Shown here piece by piece: positions 1-10,219 of a stretch of DNA of 64,000 nucleotides. A program made the translations under genes and the position numbers. This stretch comes from Phymatolithon calcareum (Eukaryota > Rhodophyta > Florideophyceae > Hapalidiales), in the NCBI GenBank assembly GCA_977006965.1, contig OZ345371.1, forward strand, positions 62,001 through 126,000, in the 5' to 3' direction. The notes beneath the pieces are model-generated. The model was not told the origin of the DNA, made no database searches, and saw only the letters and a list, made by a program, of their open reading frames with translations. Each line of letters begins with the position of its first letter. The first letter of the stretch is position 1.

Positions 1-270
1 TGTCTTGGACTTCTTGTTCGGACCTCACGTAGCACTTCGTGTTCTCTACACGAGGGATTGAGTGTACTACTAACGACCCTTATTTGGGTTTGCTTATAGT
101 TCGGACACAGTCTCTTAGCCCTACTTTTGTCGTTCTACAGTAGTCTTCCGACGTAGTATGGAGGGAGGCAGCATGGATTAGTAGGAAGTAAAGTACAGAC
201 GCCTTCCTTCCGGTATACCAATCCAGGCCTTTGGCCAATTGTGTCGACTTGCCAAATTTGCACGATAACA
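1..270. repeat. Direct repeat, first copy (partner at 956-1085)
   Basis: Positions 1-115 and 956-1066 share a diverged sequence beginning TGTCTTGGACTTC and running through TTTATTTGGGTTTGCTTATAG. Both copies then reach a shared AGGCCTTTGGCCAA palindrome, at 226 and 1068. The first copy has about 110 extra bases before that palindrome. The unit may extend left of the window. I recognise no family or coding content. Confidence 0.55.
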
Positions 271-587
271 AGACCAGGATATTTAAAAACCTGTAAAACG
301 TTTTAGGATGCCGTTTTTGCCTCTGATGATATGGATGGATGCTGAAGAAAGTGCACGAGAAAAGGTCTCGAGTGTTCCATGCAGCCACGGGGATTGAAAT
401 GCAGTTGCGGTGCTTACTGGGAGAACCGCTGTACTGTATGAGCCGGTTTATGTTTTCCACTGCGGAAGCAGCAGGAAGATGATTGCTTGCGAAAATCTAC
501 AGTGCATCCTACGCGCATTTGAGCATGCTGCTTCCGGAATAGATACAATATGGTCAAACTCCAAGATTATTTTTCGTTCACAGTGCA

Positions 588-935
588 CCCTGGATTTTAC
601 AGCGAAGCACAGGCTTCTTTGCACGCACTGGTTATTTCACCGCTTCCCATACAGTATGATACTCCTGGCAAGAGCGAGCAAGAAACGAAGATTCCGAACT
701 AGATGAAGCACTCAAGGATATTTCAAACTTGATGCCCAAACGACGACTTTCGGATATTCAAAAAGAGATGCTGGAAATGGTAGTTTAACTGTCCAAAGAA
801 AATGTCCGAAAACAACTACTTAAATGAGAACGTAAGAGAAGGATTGTAGCGCAACGAAAAGTCTCTCAGGTGCAATGATAATTGACAACGGGAGCTTCAA
901 TTAAACAGAAATCCAATCCAATCCCTGGATTTTAC
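588..935 (+). mobile_element. LINE-D, 5'-truncated copy with 13-bp TSD
   Basis: The insert is 601-922, flanked by the direct repeat CCCTGGATTTTAC at 588-600 and 923-935. Its 3' end matches the other LINE-D copies: a segment around CTCTCAGGTGCAATGATAATTGAC followed by a short (TCCAA)n tail. Upstream is the decayed C-terminal reading frame that is better preserved in the 8750-9065 copy. The TSD and simple-repeat tail mark a target-primed insertion. Confidence 0.8.
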
Positions 936-955
936 TGTACGCGATGCAAGGTTTT

Positions 956-1085
956 TGTCTTGGACTTCATGTTCGGACTGCACGTAGTACTTCGTGTACT
1001 CTAGATTAGGTATTGCCTGTATTACTAAAGACCTTTATTTGGGTTTGCTTATAGTTCAGACACAGTTCTAGGCCTTTGGCCAACT
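956..1085. repeat. Direct repeat, second copy
   Basis: Diverged second copy of the unit at 1-270. The LINE-D insertion at 601-922 lies between the two copies. No coding function is visible. Confidence 0.55.
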
Positions 1086-1115
1086 GTTTGGACTATCGTG
1101 CTCCAAGTTTGCACG

Positions 1116-3328
1116 ACAGTTTTTGCTTAGGCCCTGGAAATTCGTACCACTTTCTTATTTAATTCATTCTTTTTGCGTTTCCCCAATTGGCACTGGCAGC
1201 GCTTCGGCGTCAAACTTTCTTTCCCCCCATCCTATCTTTATCGAGATTTCGGACGTTATGTACGTCTGTTGTAGTCCCGGTTGGTCGTGGAGACGCAATG
1301 GATTAGAACATCACGTGGTGGACCAGAAAACGTTCGTCCATTCAAATCCCATGTTTGTTCTTCGATGTGTACTGCCACGGCAATAGCGGGGGCGGTCTGC
1401 CTCGTCGGCGTTTGGCCTTCCCGATTCGAGTACCTTCGGGCATCCGCTTCCTTGAGTTTCTTCCGCTCTTGTTCTGTTAGTTCACACAATGACAGCGGAG
1501 TAAATTAGGAGCGTTTATTCCACAGAAGAACGAAAATCAAGGAGGCGAAGATCTGTCAGTTTTTATTCCCTTCAGAAGCTCATCATGATGTTCGCGAAAC
1601 AGCAGTATTTCCATGTTCTAACTAAACTGCGCTCCGGTTGTCTTATCTTCATCCTGTAAGCTTCTTCCTCTACCTACTTGCGGAAATGATGAACGCCAGA
1701 ATTTCATAGCCCGAGCAAGTATTTATTGATTAATCACAACAAATGGGTTAGATTCTTTTGAGAATGTAACCTTTTTCTGTAACGACTGCTGAATAAGTGC
1801 TAAGGTTTTTAGAGAAACGGCGGCATGGTTATGACAGGAGAAGTCGTGGTCTGTGTACTGGGCGCTTGTCGCGTGTGCTGTATTTTTTCCTGCTGCTGGA
1901 GGCTGTGATACAGAAAAACGATCCGTCATTGGTATGGATTTTGTATGCCATGTATGCTAGAATGGCACCTGACTTGGTAAGGTGTCTCGTCCCAGCAATT
2001 CTGGTGTCCACTTATTTGCCGTAATGCACTTGAAGAGCACCATACTCATAGACATCTCACTAGAATCCAGTGCGGTGAGGATCCAAGTAAGAGTAACTTA
2101 GTCTGCAAAGATGTTATTGTCCCAGTCACCCTGTCGTCTCGCTTCCAGTATTGGGGTAATGACACTACTGTATTTTGAAACTTACGGCTGTCAGTGCCGT
2201 TTCCATTACCCTCACGGCACAGTGTCGCTGGCAGTAGTAACAACAAGTGCTGTTCTCCCTCGGCGGCATGTCTTGCATGAGAGGTCAATCTCGGCCTAGC
2301 ATGCCTAAAAGCATCAGGAGATGAAAAACAGAGCATTGCGAGATTAATGCTATATGCAAAGATGCACACACTGTCAATCAAGTAGTGGTCAGTACTGTAC
2401 TGCTCTCTATGCCAACGGTGCATTCCTTCTCGTCCACAACGTCGGTACATCTCTGTTCCACAAAGCCACCACTATGCAGTGCAAACACACCTCGCCCGCC
2501 GATGCTATTTCCTGCACTGGTCAAAGGTCAGCATGAACCGCAACAGACAAGTCCCCTGCATGTGTGTTCACGTCCTGTGCGTAGTACCTCGTCCGTGTCA
2601 CTTGACATTTTCTGGTCCATGCCCGCCCACGCTCTGCGCGAAACCCACTACAGCCCTTCTTGTATCTGAAAATCGAGTCAAAGTTGCGGTTTCGGGAGCT
2701 ACCCGTGCCGCTTCAACCAGGACCGTCCTAATTGGAATCAAGATTTTGTCTCGGGAGCTTGAAGCAATCTCCTTCGTCTGCGACCGGAAATTGTCGCTGT
2801 GGAGGAGTGTCGTCGACAGGACCAATCACACCTGTCATAGATAACCAGCAGTTAAATTAAACACGAGTGTCGTCGAAAATGTTTACCTTTAGCGCTTTGA
2901 GCCTAATTTTATACGGTTTCACGATCATTGCGGACGCTATCGACAGCCGAGGACCTAATTTCATTTTTACCATGTCGGAGGGCAGATTGAGTTACAGCGG
3001 GGCTTTGTGGAGCTGCGATTAACACACTACGGCATGCAGGGCTCTGCACGGAGGGTGGTGAAGAGAAAAATTGACGTGATTTTACTGGATGACGATAAAT
3101 AAACGAGGACACTACACGGACGAAACAAAGCCGCCTGGAAAAAACAAAAGTTAGGATAATTTTTTTCAATTCAACTCACCCGACCGATTCACGGCTCCGT
3201 CATACGTACGCATCCACGACGCGCGGCAGCGACAGAACGTGGAGCCGTACGCAGATTATCTCAATTCGTTCCACTTGTGTGTCTTGTGTGGCAAGGACTT
3301 CGATAATAATCCATCGGATGGCGCCACC
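1116..3328. other. No supported gene
   Basis: Short overlapping open frames occur on both strands, but most start at TTG or GTG, show no domain or membrane pattern, and contradict each other. I see no TE ends either. The stretch just downstream of the ZIP gene (about 3180-3328) probably holds its 3' flank. Confidence 0.5.
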
Positions 3329-4426
3329 TTAATGGATATTCAGCGCCACTAGCACACCTGTGATGATCAGCATCAGTCCTGCTCCGCAAAACATGACGAA
3401 AAACTTGCCGAAGAACCATTTCTTGTGCGCCACAAACTCCTCAGCGGTAGTCTCGAATGCCCCGATGTAGATGAATGTGCCGGCACTCAGTGCGAAAATC
3501 ACACCCTGAAACACCTGACTTGTTTCCTTCACGGCAAACCCAATAAAAATACCGAGCGGTGCGATGAGGGCGAAGATCAGATTGAGAAGTGTGTACGGGC
3601 CGGCGGCAAGCGAATCCTTGGCCAATCGCGATCCAAGTGCCATTGACGTTGCCCATCGATGAGCGCTGATTGCAATGAAGGTGTTGAGAATTGTTGAGAA
3701 GTTGGAGCTACTTCCCAGCGCGATCGATTCAAAAAGTGAATGTGCGGAAATACCGACGACGGTGATCATCGACGAGAAAAACTGTTGTGACCCGAACCCG
3801 TTGTATTGTATTTCCTCTTCTTCCAAAGACTCTTGCAGTGCATTTTCGGCGTCCGCCGACTCATCTTCATCGGCGACTAGCGGATCAAAGATAGGTTTCT
3901 CCTCGTCTTTGTGGGTGAACAGCACTCGATCGAAGAACAGAAACACAAAGTACGTCCCAAGAATGATCGCAAACGCGGTCGGAAATGTCGTCCCGTGCTC
4001 CGCATGAGCCGGCTCAACATGACCAGGTTCATGCGCCCCCGGTTCCGCATGCGCCGGTTCCGCATGCTGCTCCGACAGCAACTCCACAGCCTCGGGAAGA
4101 ATGTGCAGCAACCCAGTGGCAAGAAACACACCGCCACCGCCGATGTTCACAAAATGTAGAAACTTACGGAACCGTTTAGTGGAAATGCATGCGAATCGCC
4201 GCAAGAAGAGAGCAACATATCCGAAAATGATCCCCTCCAAAAACAATACCACCGCAAACACAATGCTCCAATTTCTCTTGCATGATGCCGAGGTGCAATA
4301 CGTGCTCTCCGGGTGATGTTCGCCAGCGTGATGTTCGCCAGCGTGAGATTCGTTGTGAAAAGGCTCTACTATTTGCCGTTGCAGGAAGACTGTTGCATCT
4401 GTGGCGAGATCGGTCCAAAGGCCCAT
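3329..4426 (-). CDS. ZIP (SLC39-like) zinc/iron transporter, paralogue 1
   Basis: This 365-residue, intronless protein is predicted to carry Zn2+ or Fe2+ into the cytosol across a membrane. I start it at the ATG at 4426, in an ACCATGG context; the frame opens further upstream only at a GTG. Eight hydrophobic segments follow an N-terminal His-rich stretch (about residues 24-38). The signature helices are visible. TM4 has HSLFESIALGS (first His about 229), where the family usually has HSxFEG. TM5 has HRWATSMALGS (His about 256). TM7 carries SAGTFIYIGAFE, as in ZIP1-3 subfamily members. A second His-rich stretch, built of HAEP-like repeats, lies between TM2 and TM3. The TM3-TM4 loop, usually the His-rich one, is acidic instead. 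A paralogue lies at 27504-28559. The family call is firm; the metal is inferred. Confidence 0.92.
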   Translation of the reverse strand: MGLWTDLATDATVFLQRQIVEPFHNESHAGEHHAGEHHPESTYCTSASCKRNWSIVFAVVLFLEGIIFGYVALFLRRFACISTKRFRKFLHFVNIGGGGVFLATGLLHILPEAVELLSEQHAEPAHAEPGAHEPGHVEPAHAEHGTTFPTAFAIILGTYFVFLFFDRVLFTHKDEEKPIFDPLVADEDESADAENALQESLEEEEIQYNGFGSQQFFSSMITVVGISAHSLFESIALGSSSNFSTILNTFIAISAHRWATSMALGSRLAKDSLAAGPYTLLNLIFALIAPLGIFIGFAVKETSQVFQGVIFALSAGTFIYIGAFETTAEEFVAHKKWFFGKFFVMFCGAGLMLIITGVLVALNIH

Positions 4427-4542
4427 GGTGATCGAGGTATTGCCGCTTTCACTCCGGCCGGGGAGAAGGCGGAAGTTGTAGAAGTGCACAAGTGCCTCGA
4501 CGCGCCGATGAGCAGAACGGGGGAGTACGCGCAGAGGGTAGT

Positions 4543-4556
4543 GGCATATTTAAGCT
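4543..4556 (-). promoter_or_regulatory. TATA-like box upstream of ZIP 1
   Basis: On the minus strand this reads AAGCTTAAATATGCC, about 120 bp upstream of the chosen ATG. It is the only clear TATA-like string in the short upstream region. Assignment is by position and composition only. Confidence 0.4.
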
Positions 4557-4713
4557 TGGAAATGCATCGAAGTGCAGTTACATACGTAGTCGTGCCACTG
4601 GGTAACGTCTTGGACAGGGTGGATTCAATCGGGTCGTGCATGATTGCGCATCGCGTCCTGGAACACAAACGCACGTGCCCGAGGAATCGCGCAAGTGCCT
4701 CCCGTGCACCGTG

Positions 4714-4757
4714 CCGCATGCCCACCGCATGCCACCCTCGTGCCACCCTCGTGCCAC
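4714..4757. repeat. Four imperfect 11-12-bp tandem units upstream of ZIP 1
   Basis: Two units of the type CCGCATGCC(C)AC are followed by two exact units CCTCGTGCCAC. They lie 290-330 bp upstream of the ZIP 1 start codon. They could be protein-binding sites, but no equivalent array was seen before ZIP 2. Confidence 0.6.
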
Positions 4758-4861
4758 AACGACGCGTGCCATAACGCGTGCCCCGTTACCCATGCCATCA
4801 TGGAGTCGATACTGTATCATACACGCCTAGCGTGGGTTTCGACGCATGTGTCATAGACATA

Positions 4862-4906
4862 CAGTCATTGACGCAACTTCTGTAACAGAAGCTGGGTCAA
4901 TGACTG
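4862..4906. repeat. Two-tier inverted repeat
   Basis: The outer 11-bp arms CAGTCATTGAC (4862-4872) and GTCAATGACTG (4896-4906) pair perfectly. An inner pair, CTTCTGT and ACAGAAG, sits between them at 4877-4891. A second small hairpin, TAACAGA and TCTGTTA, follows just downstream. Confidence 0.7.
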
Positions 4907-5006
4907 CTGGTTTAACAGAGGTTCTGTTACAGTACTGTAAATCAGCTGGAGCGTACAGTACTGCGGAGAACAATCTCATGATGATGATGTTGACACTTCA
5001 AATGTA

Positions 5007-5404
5007 CAGTCAGACCTCGATAAATGGATGGGCAATGTGGAATGGTCCAATATTCTCAAAATCGAGGTTATTCTCAAGTCGAATTTTGAATCATAAGTTT
5101 TGGATCACACGTGTGCCGAACAGTAGCCATATTCTACTGTACTGTATGCCAATGGCAGGATAAACATGAAAAGTACTTACAGTATTCTATGAGTGAGGAT
5201 ATGCTCCGTGTACGCTAAACAAAATTATAACAAAATTTAAGGTATGCCCCGTGACCTCGAACATGAAGTAATGCTCCTATCAAATATTCTAGAATCATTT
5301 AATTTTCGTTAAATTTAGGCGGATACGGTATTCGTGGAGCACTCGATTATGCTGCTAACCGAGGTTATTCTAAAAAAGAGGTTCCATTTATCGAGGTCTG
5401 ACTG
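5007..5404. mobile_element. pogo/Tc1-superfamily MITE, 398 bp
   Basis: The terminal inverted repeats are perfect: CAGTCAGACCTCGATAAATG at 5007 and its complement ending at 5404. TA dinucleotides flank both sides (5005-5006 and 5405-5406), as expected for Tc1/mariner/pogo insertions. Nothing coding lies inside. The sequence inward from the right end resembles the left end of the larger element at 40963, including a shared CCACGAATACCGT string. Confidence 0.85.
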
Positions 5405-5406
5405 TA

Positions 5407-8400
5407 TGAAGTCGTTGACCCAACCAGGGCCCAACTGATTAAACCCAAGTTGGGGCCTGTACAGAACTAGCAGTACGGTGCCGAATCTAATTTAGCTACC
5501 TTCCCGATTTTGCTTTCGTAACATACGTTCGTTCCTATGGAAGCCAAGCATGGGCGGGACGAAGCGTTTCTCTGCACAGAAGCAGTCGCTCCTGTCATAC
5601 CCTAAACAGGAGATGTACTATGCAGTGCGACGCACCAGGGTATTGCACCGCAATGAACACCTATTGAATCCATTTTGTCAACGAAAGATACTCCAATATC
5701 TCAAGAAGATATTGTAGTATCCCGTCCGCCCATTCACAGTGTGGAATGCCGACAAATCGACAACCATGCACAAGCAAAGAGATCTTCGAGTGGTTCCATG
5801 TCGCGGCTTCGAAGGCAAATGACTTGCGTGATTCGCTTACATGCGTGGCCCCAGATTTAAACACTGGGCCTAAAAGCCAGCAGATTTTTCTAGGGAAATT
5901 TTTTAGTCTCCTTGCGTGCTAGTGGAGTGCCTATGTCCCTAAAATTGTATCAGAGGGGCTGTACGGAGATTGGAGAATCTTAACAGTTCTTTACGAACGC
6001 GAAAGCCAGGAATTGTCAACCACAGTACAGTACAAGCCTCGCGCAACGGAAATGGCTACGTAAACGAAATCAACCAGGCAATTGAATCGACGTCTGTTGT
6101 CACGGAAAGTCTAGCGAGGAGGCCCGCTCTTTCAGTAGATGGTATTGGTCACGGTGGTGTGCGATGCGGCACAAGTAGACTTAGCATTGCATGCATAGGC
6201 TGCTTTGCAGAAAGGATACCATCGGTCCACGCGAAGCATGATCTGAACAAAAAAGCGGGATGTCTAATGCGGGCTTGCACAAATTCAAATGGGGGATTCA
6301 ACATGAGGTGGGGCAGTCGAATTTGATATATAAGCCTGAGATGGCGACCGTAATTAGCGAAGAGCAAACCTAGAAGTGGTAAATGGGACGAATACGAAGG
6401 AGAAGCATATAGAGAGGTTAGGACACTATTTGGCGGAACTGATTCCGCTTCGTCGCGTGCTGCAATCGTCATTGAAATCGACAAGTGGAGTCATCAAATG
6501 TCCTAATGAATTGCTTTAATAATCGACTCCAAGCAACCATTGCAGGTGCAGACTGTTCCAACAAGAAAGATGAAAAGTGTATCCAAACGCGCACATGTAC
6601 GGAGCACCCTTTCCAGACGACGGTTATATTAGAGATGGTGCCTACTGAAGGAATGGAACGCAAGCTCTATAATGTCCGCTTAGAGCAAGCGATAATTGTA
6701 CATCCCGTTGGAGTCGATTGTGAAAGGTGTAATGTCACCTGGAAAGCCTGGCATAGCTTGATCACCTTATACTGCAGTGGTAGAAAGAGGATATTGCACA
6801 TCGCTGAGCTGGAATGTGAAATGTTGGCAAATCGATTTACCAGGATTAGCACTCGTTGAAAAACATTAAATGTCCAGCAAATTTTATTCTGCGATCGCAA
6901 CTCTGTTACAGAGACCTCCTCTCTTTCAAGCGCTATTTGAGCCGATGCGGCCTAGCATGAAAAATGTCGCTCCTGATGTGGACACAGCTCATCATCTCAG
7001 TTTTGAATCGTCGGTTTAAGAGAGAACGCGTCTTGGGTAAGCGCCTCTAAAGTTTTAATGACCGATGTCGAATATTCCTTGTTGCTCATCTGATATGCCG
7101 GTACTGTATTCAATGGACCAAGTGGGACGGACGGGATGCTTTGGAAAGTTGTGCAGACATGTTGTCTATTATATATTTATTTTTCGAAGGCCCATGAGGT
7201 CTTAATTATGTAACAGGCCATTTCAGCACGCGTGCAACTCCGGTGCAACACAGTATGGATACGTGTCAGCAAAATGAGATGATCAGCAAATCAATAGCCG
7301 CAATCACATGCAGTACAGTTTCATAGTTTGTTACAGCAGGGGAATGTTAGCGGGGGAGAAACGCAGACTTCACAAGTTACATAAATTTAATTGTGAAAGA
7401 TACCCCTTCGTGTGCCGACTGGATTATGATTTTACTAGATAATCAAAAAAATGTCGATTAAGCAGGGTAGAGCCTTTAATTCCCATTATTTCTCTCCACA
7501 AAGCCTAATCCTGCTACGAGAACTACCGCTACTGTACATTGACAATTTCCCAATGTTCATGCCAACAGACCTAATTTTTTCCCATTAGAAACATGCATGT
7601 ATATTACATTTTCACATCGAGTGAAAAGCTTCATAGAAATTGTATGGATCCATTTTCAGAAAAGCAGTATGACAACCCGTTTTCGTTACTCCCCCCTATA
7701 TCATTCCCCTGGTTCCAGTGCCTCAAGTGCTCTGCGAGCGCCAGTTTGTTAGGTGGCGGACCAGGGGGAAAATGTCCTGGGATGAGTCTCCCAAATGACA
7801 CTTACTGTACAGTAGTGCATGCAACCCATGACCGCCAGGGTCGAACTGTAAATGAGAAGGTGCTCTCACGTGGGGAGTAATTTACATGACGCTTAAAATT
7901 ACTGTTCCATACCTTTACAGTTCCCGCATCACGCCCCGGGCCTCCTTTCGAGCGCGAGTGGATCCAAGCTTGACAGTTGACCCATTCGCGTTGAAGACTA
8001 TAGAGCTGATTTTGTATTGCTTGCACATGCGCGACGAATTTCAATTGAAATCATTGTGATTGCCGTTCCTTGCTCGTACAATACTCACTTTACTGTGGAT
8101 TTTGGTGTGGGAAAGCGGTTTAAAAATATACTAGAATATACCATACATATTCTCGAACACGGCCATGGCGGGTGGGGAAGACGCGGCAGCAGTGCAACGT
8201 GCATGTCGTAAATTAAGCCCGAATCAAAGCAGAACATCTGCTGCTCATTCATGAACTTTTTGCGCAACTACAGTACATGTAGTTGTTGAAGTACTGCAGT
8301 ACTGCAACAACCCTGATTCGTGTACCGAAATTACAGACACCTGTGGTACAGTAGCCCAGAGCTGTCTGGTTCCACGCGTCGGCGCAGACGAATTGCCCGA

Positions 8401-8735
8401 GGGATGAGTCTTGTCCCCATATTCTGCCATTGGAACGGGCAAAAGTTACGTGTTTCCTGCAATTGCCAAAGCATCGGCAAATGCCCTGCACGAGTGCATG
8501 AAGGTGCTCTTCATGCGCTCCTCCCCGTAATGGGTAGGCGGGAGAGCACCTGTGGACATTCCCGATTGTTCATCAAGCCAGTCATTTGAGCGGAAGATGA
8601 AATGCGTACAGTACGCTTTCTGTCTGCTGTTCCCATGAGAGTGATTACATGCCCCATGTACAGTACGGAGATATCTGCGAGAGCGGTTCAGGTGACGTTG
8701 AGGAAGCGGGAGTATTCGGTGTCGTGCTCTCTGGA
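5407..8735. other. No supported gene
   Basis: Only short, overlapping frames without domains, many starting at non-ATG codons. The stretch contains motif-rich palindromes but no TE end I can place. Unannotated short exons or a non-coding RNA cannot be excluded. Confidence 0.45.
8290..8303. repeat. Perfect 14-bp palindrome AGTACTGCAGTACT
   Basis: It is embedded in a longer near-palindrome, with GTTG before and CAAC after. Just upstream is CAACTAC...GTAGTTG around TACAGTACATG. These belong to the ACTGTA/TACAGT-rich region. Confidence 0.75.
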
Positions 8736-9079
8736 AGTCATATTGATGGATGGATGGATGGATGGATTTCTGTTTTATTGAAGCTCCCTTAGTCAATTAT
8801 CATTGCACCTGAGAGAATTTTCGTTGGGCTACAATCCTTCGCTTACGTTTTCATTTTGATTTCGAACATTTTCTTTGGACGGTATCAACTGCCATTTCCA
8901 GCATCTCTTTTTGAATATCGGAAAGTCGTTGCTTGGGCATTAAGTTTGAGATAACTGTGAGAGCTTCATCGAGTTCGGAATCTTCGTTTCTTGCTTGTTC
9001 TTGCCAGGGATATGGGAAGCGGTGAAATAACCAGTGCGTGCAAAGAAGCCTGTGCTTCGCTTTTTAGTCATATTGATGG
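8736..9079 (-). mobile_element. LINE-D, 5'-truncated copy with 14-bp TSD
   Basis: The insert is 8750-9065, minus strand, between direct repeats AGTCATATTGATGG (8736-8749 and 9066-9079). It begins on the plus strand with (GGAT)n, the complement of the LINE-D tail. Read on the minus strand, a frame of about 69 codons is open and ends at TGA. It includes LSDIQKEMLEMAVDTVQ, taken to be the C-terminus of the LINE-D protein, whose function I cannot assign. Confidence 0.82.
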
Positions 9080-9955
9080 CGATGTCACCTTTTCCATTGA
9101 ATTGAGTTAAGTTTGGACACTCATAGGTGATGTGAAATGTTGCACTACCATGGGACTGTTGTGCATGGGTTGTCTCGGACCAGCGTTGATGACCCTCTTC
9201 AAGTGTGTTTGAATTATCGCCCGTTTATCTCGAGAGCAGCTCATTGTTAATCACGGAAAGTATTCCCAGTCGAGCTGCAAACGTTTCTCGCATGCTTTTA
9301 AATCATGCACGACAATTCAAAGAAGGATCATCACATCGTACAATGGTCTCTATCCACAGCATGCATACAACAACCGTTGTTTTGCACCGTACGTGAGAAC
9401 TGTACGCCTAGATTTCTGGTTCCTGTAGATTCCGTGTGAGGTTGAACACATGGCACTCGAATCGTCGATCACACGTTATAAACAGCACAAGTGTTGCTCG
9501 TACCGCCTCTTCTTGAAAATGTGACAGGAACAAGAGAGTGCAGTGTAAACATTGATTTGCATATTGAAGCTAGACTCTAGATAAAACAGGTTGAGTACAA
9601 CAGCTTCCGTAATCGTAGATGTACGTTCCTACAATCGCTCTGCACCGGGCCGGGGCGCCTTGGATTCTGACCTTGTCGTAGGGAATACTCTCCACTGTGA
9701 AAGGGGAGTGCGTTTATTTCAGAATAGGGTTCTAGCCCTAAAAGAAGAGATGTTTAGTAAAGAAAACAAGAGAGAAGCGGAGACTTCATCAGTGGTCTTA
9801 AGAAGGATGCTCAATTGTGGAGACTATGCTCAACATTCATGCAGGAATGTTCGAATGTTACAGCACTATCGAGGAGAAGATATGGAAGGAAACTGTGAAA
9901 ACGATTTAAAAGTAACAGCACTGTACAGTAGTGCAGGCTGAGAGACGCTCATTTT
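9080..9955. other. No supported gene
   Basis: Short open frames only; none has a recognisable domain. Confidence 0.45.
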
Positions 9956-9959
9956 ATTC

Positions 9960-10219
9960 ATCGAGCTCTTAACCATGTTTCAGACTGTCGCAAGTGAGGA
10001 CCGCTCGCAAATCTGAAATCACCGCGTACCGCAGGGCAGTGGAGTAATTTTCCCCCTCGAGGTCGCGAAGGGGATCAGATGCGGGCTTTGTAGTCCACTG
10101 AATCGTGTTACGGACAGAGTCCAGCCAAAACCTCTTGGCACTAGTGAAGTTGCTCCAAGCGTCAGCAGATGCGCTAGAAACTTTTAAACAAAAATATACC
10201 TTTCTTCTTCTTCTTCTTC
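9960..10219 (+). mobile_element. LINE-A 3' fragment
   Basis: It matches the end of the LINE-A protein and its 3' UTR (compare 22730-22999), including the string AAGCGTCAGCAGATGCG and the TTTAAA.AAAAAT..ACC stretch, and ends in (CTT)n. The left boundary is approximate. It appears older than the copy at 19521-22999. Confidence 0.75.

Noticed and set aside
80-460. 126-codon minus-strand open frame
   Set aside because: No domain, lies over a diverged direct repeat, and opposing frames of similar length exist.
2046-2450. 134-codon minus-strand open frame
   Set aside because: Low-complexity composition, no recognisable motif, and three plus-strand frames overlap it.
3911-4159. Arg-rich plus-strand frame opposite ZIP 1
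   Set aside because: Shadow of the His/Glu repeat codons of the ZIP gene on the other strand.
6485-6859. 124-codon plus frame with several Cys
   Set aside because: Starts at GTG, has no matching family pattern, and an opposing frame covers part of it.
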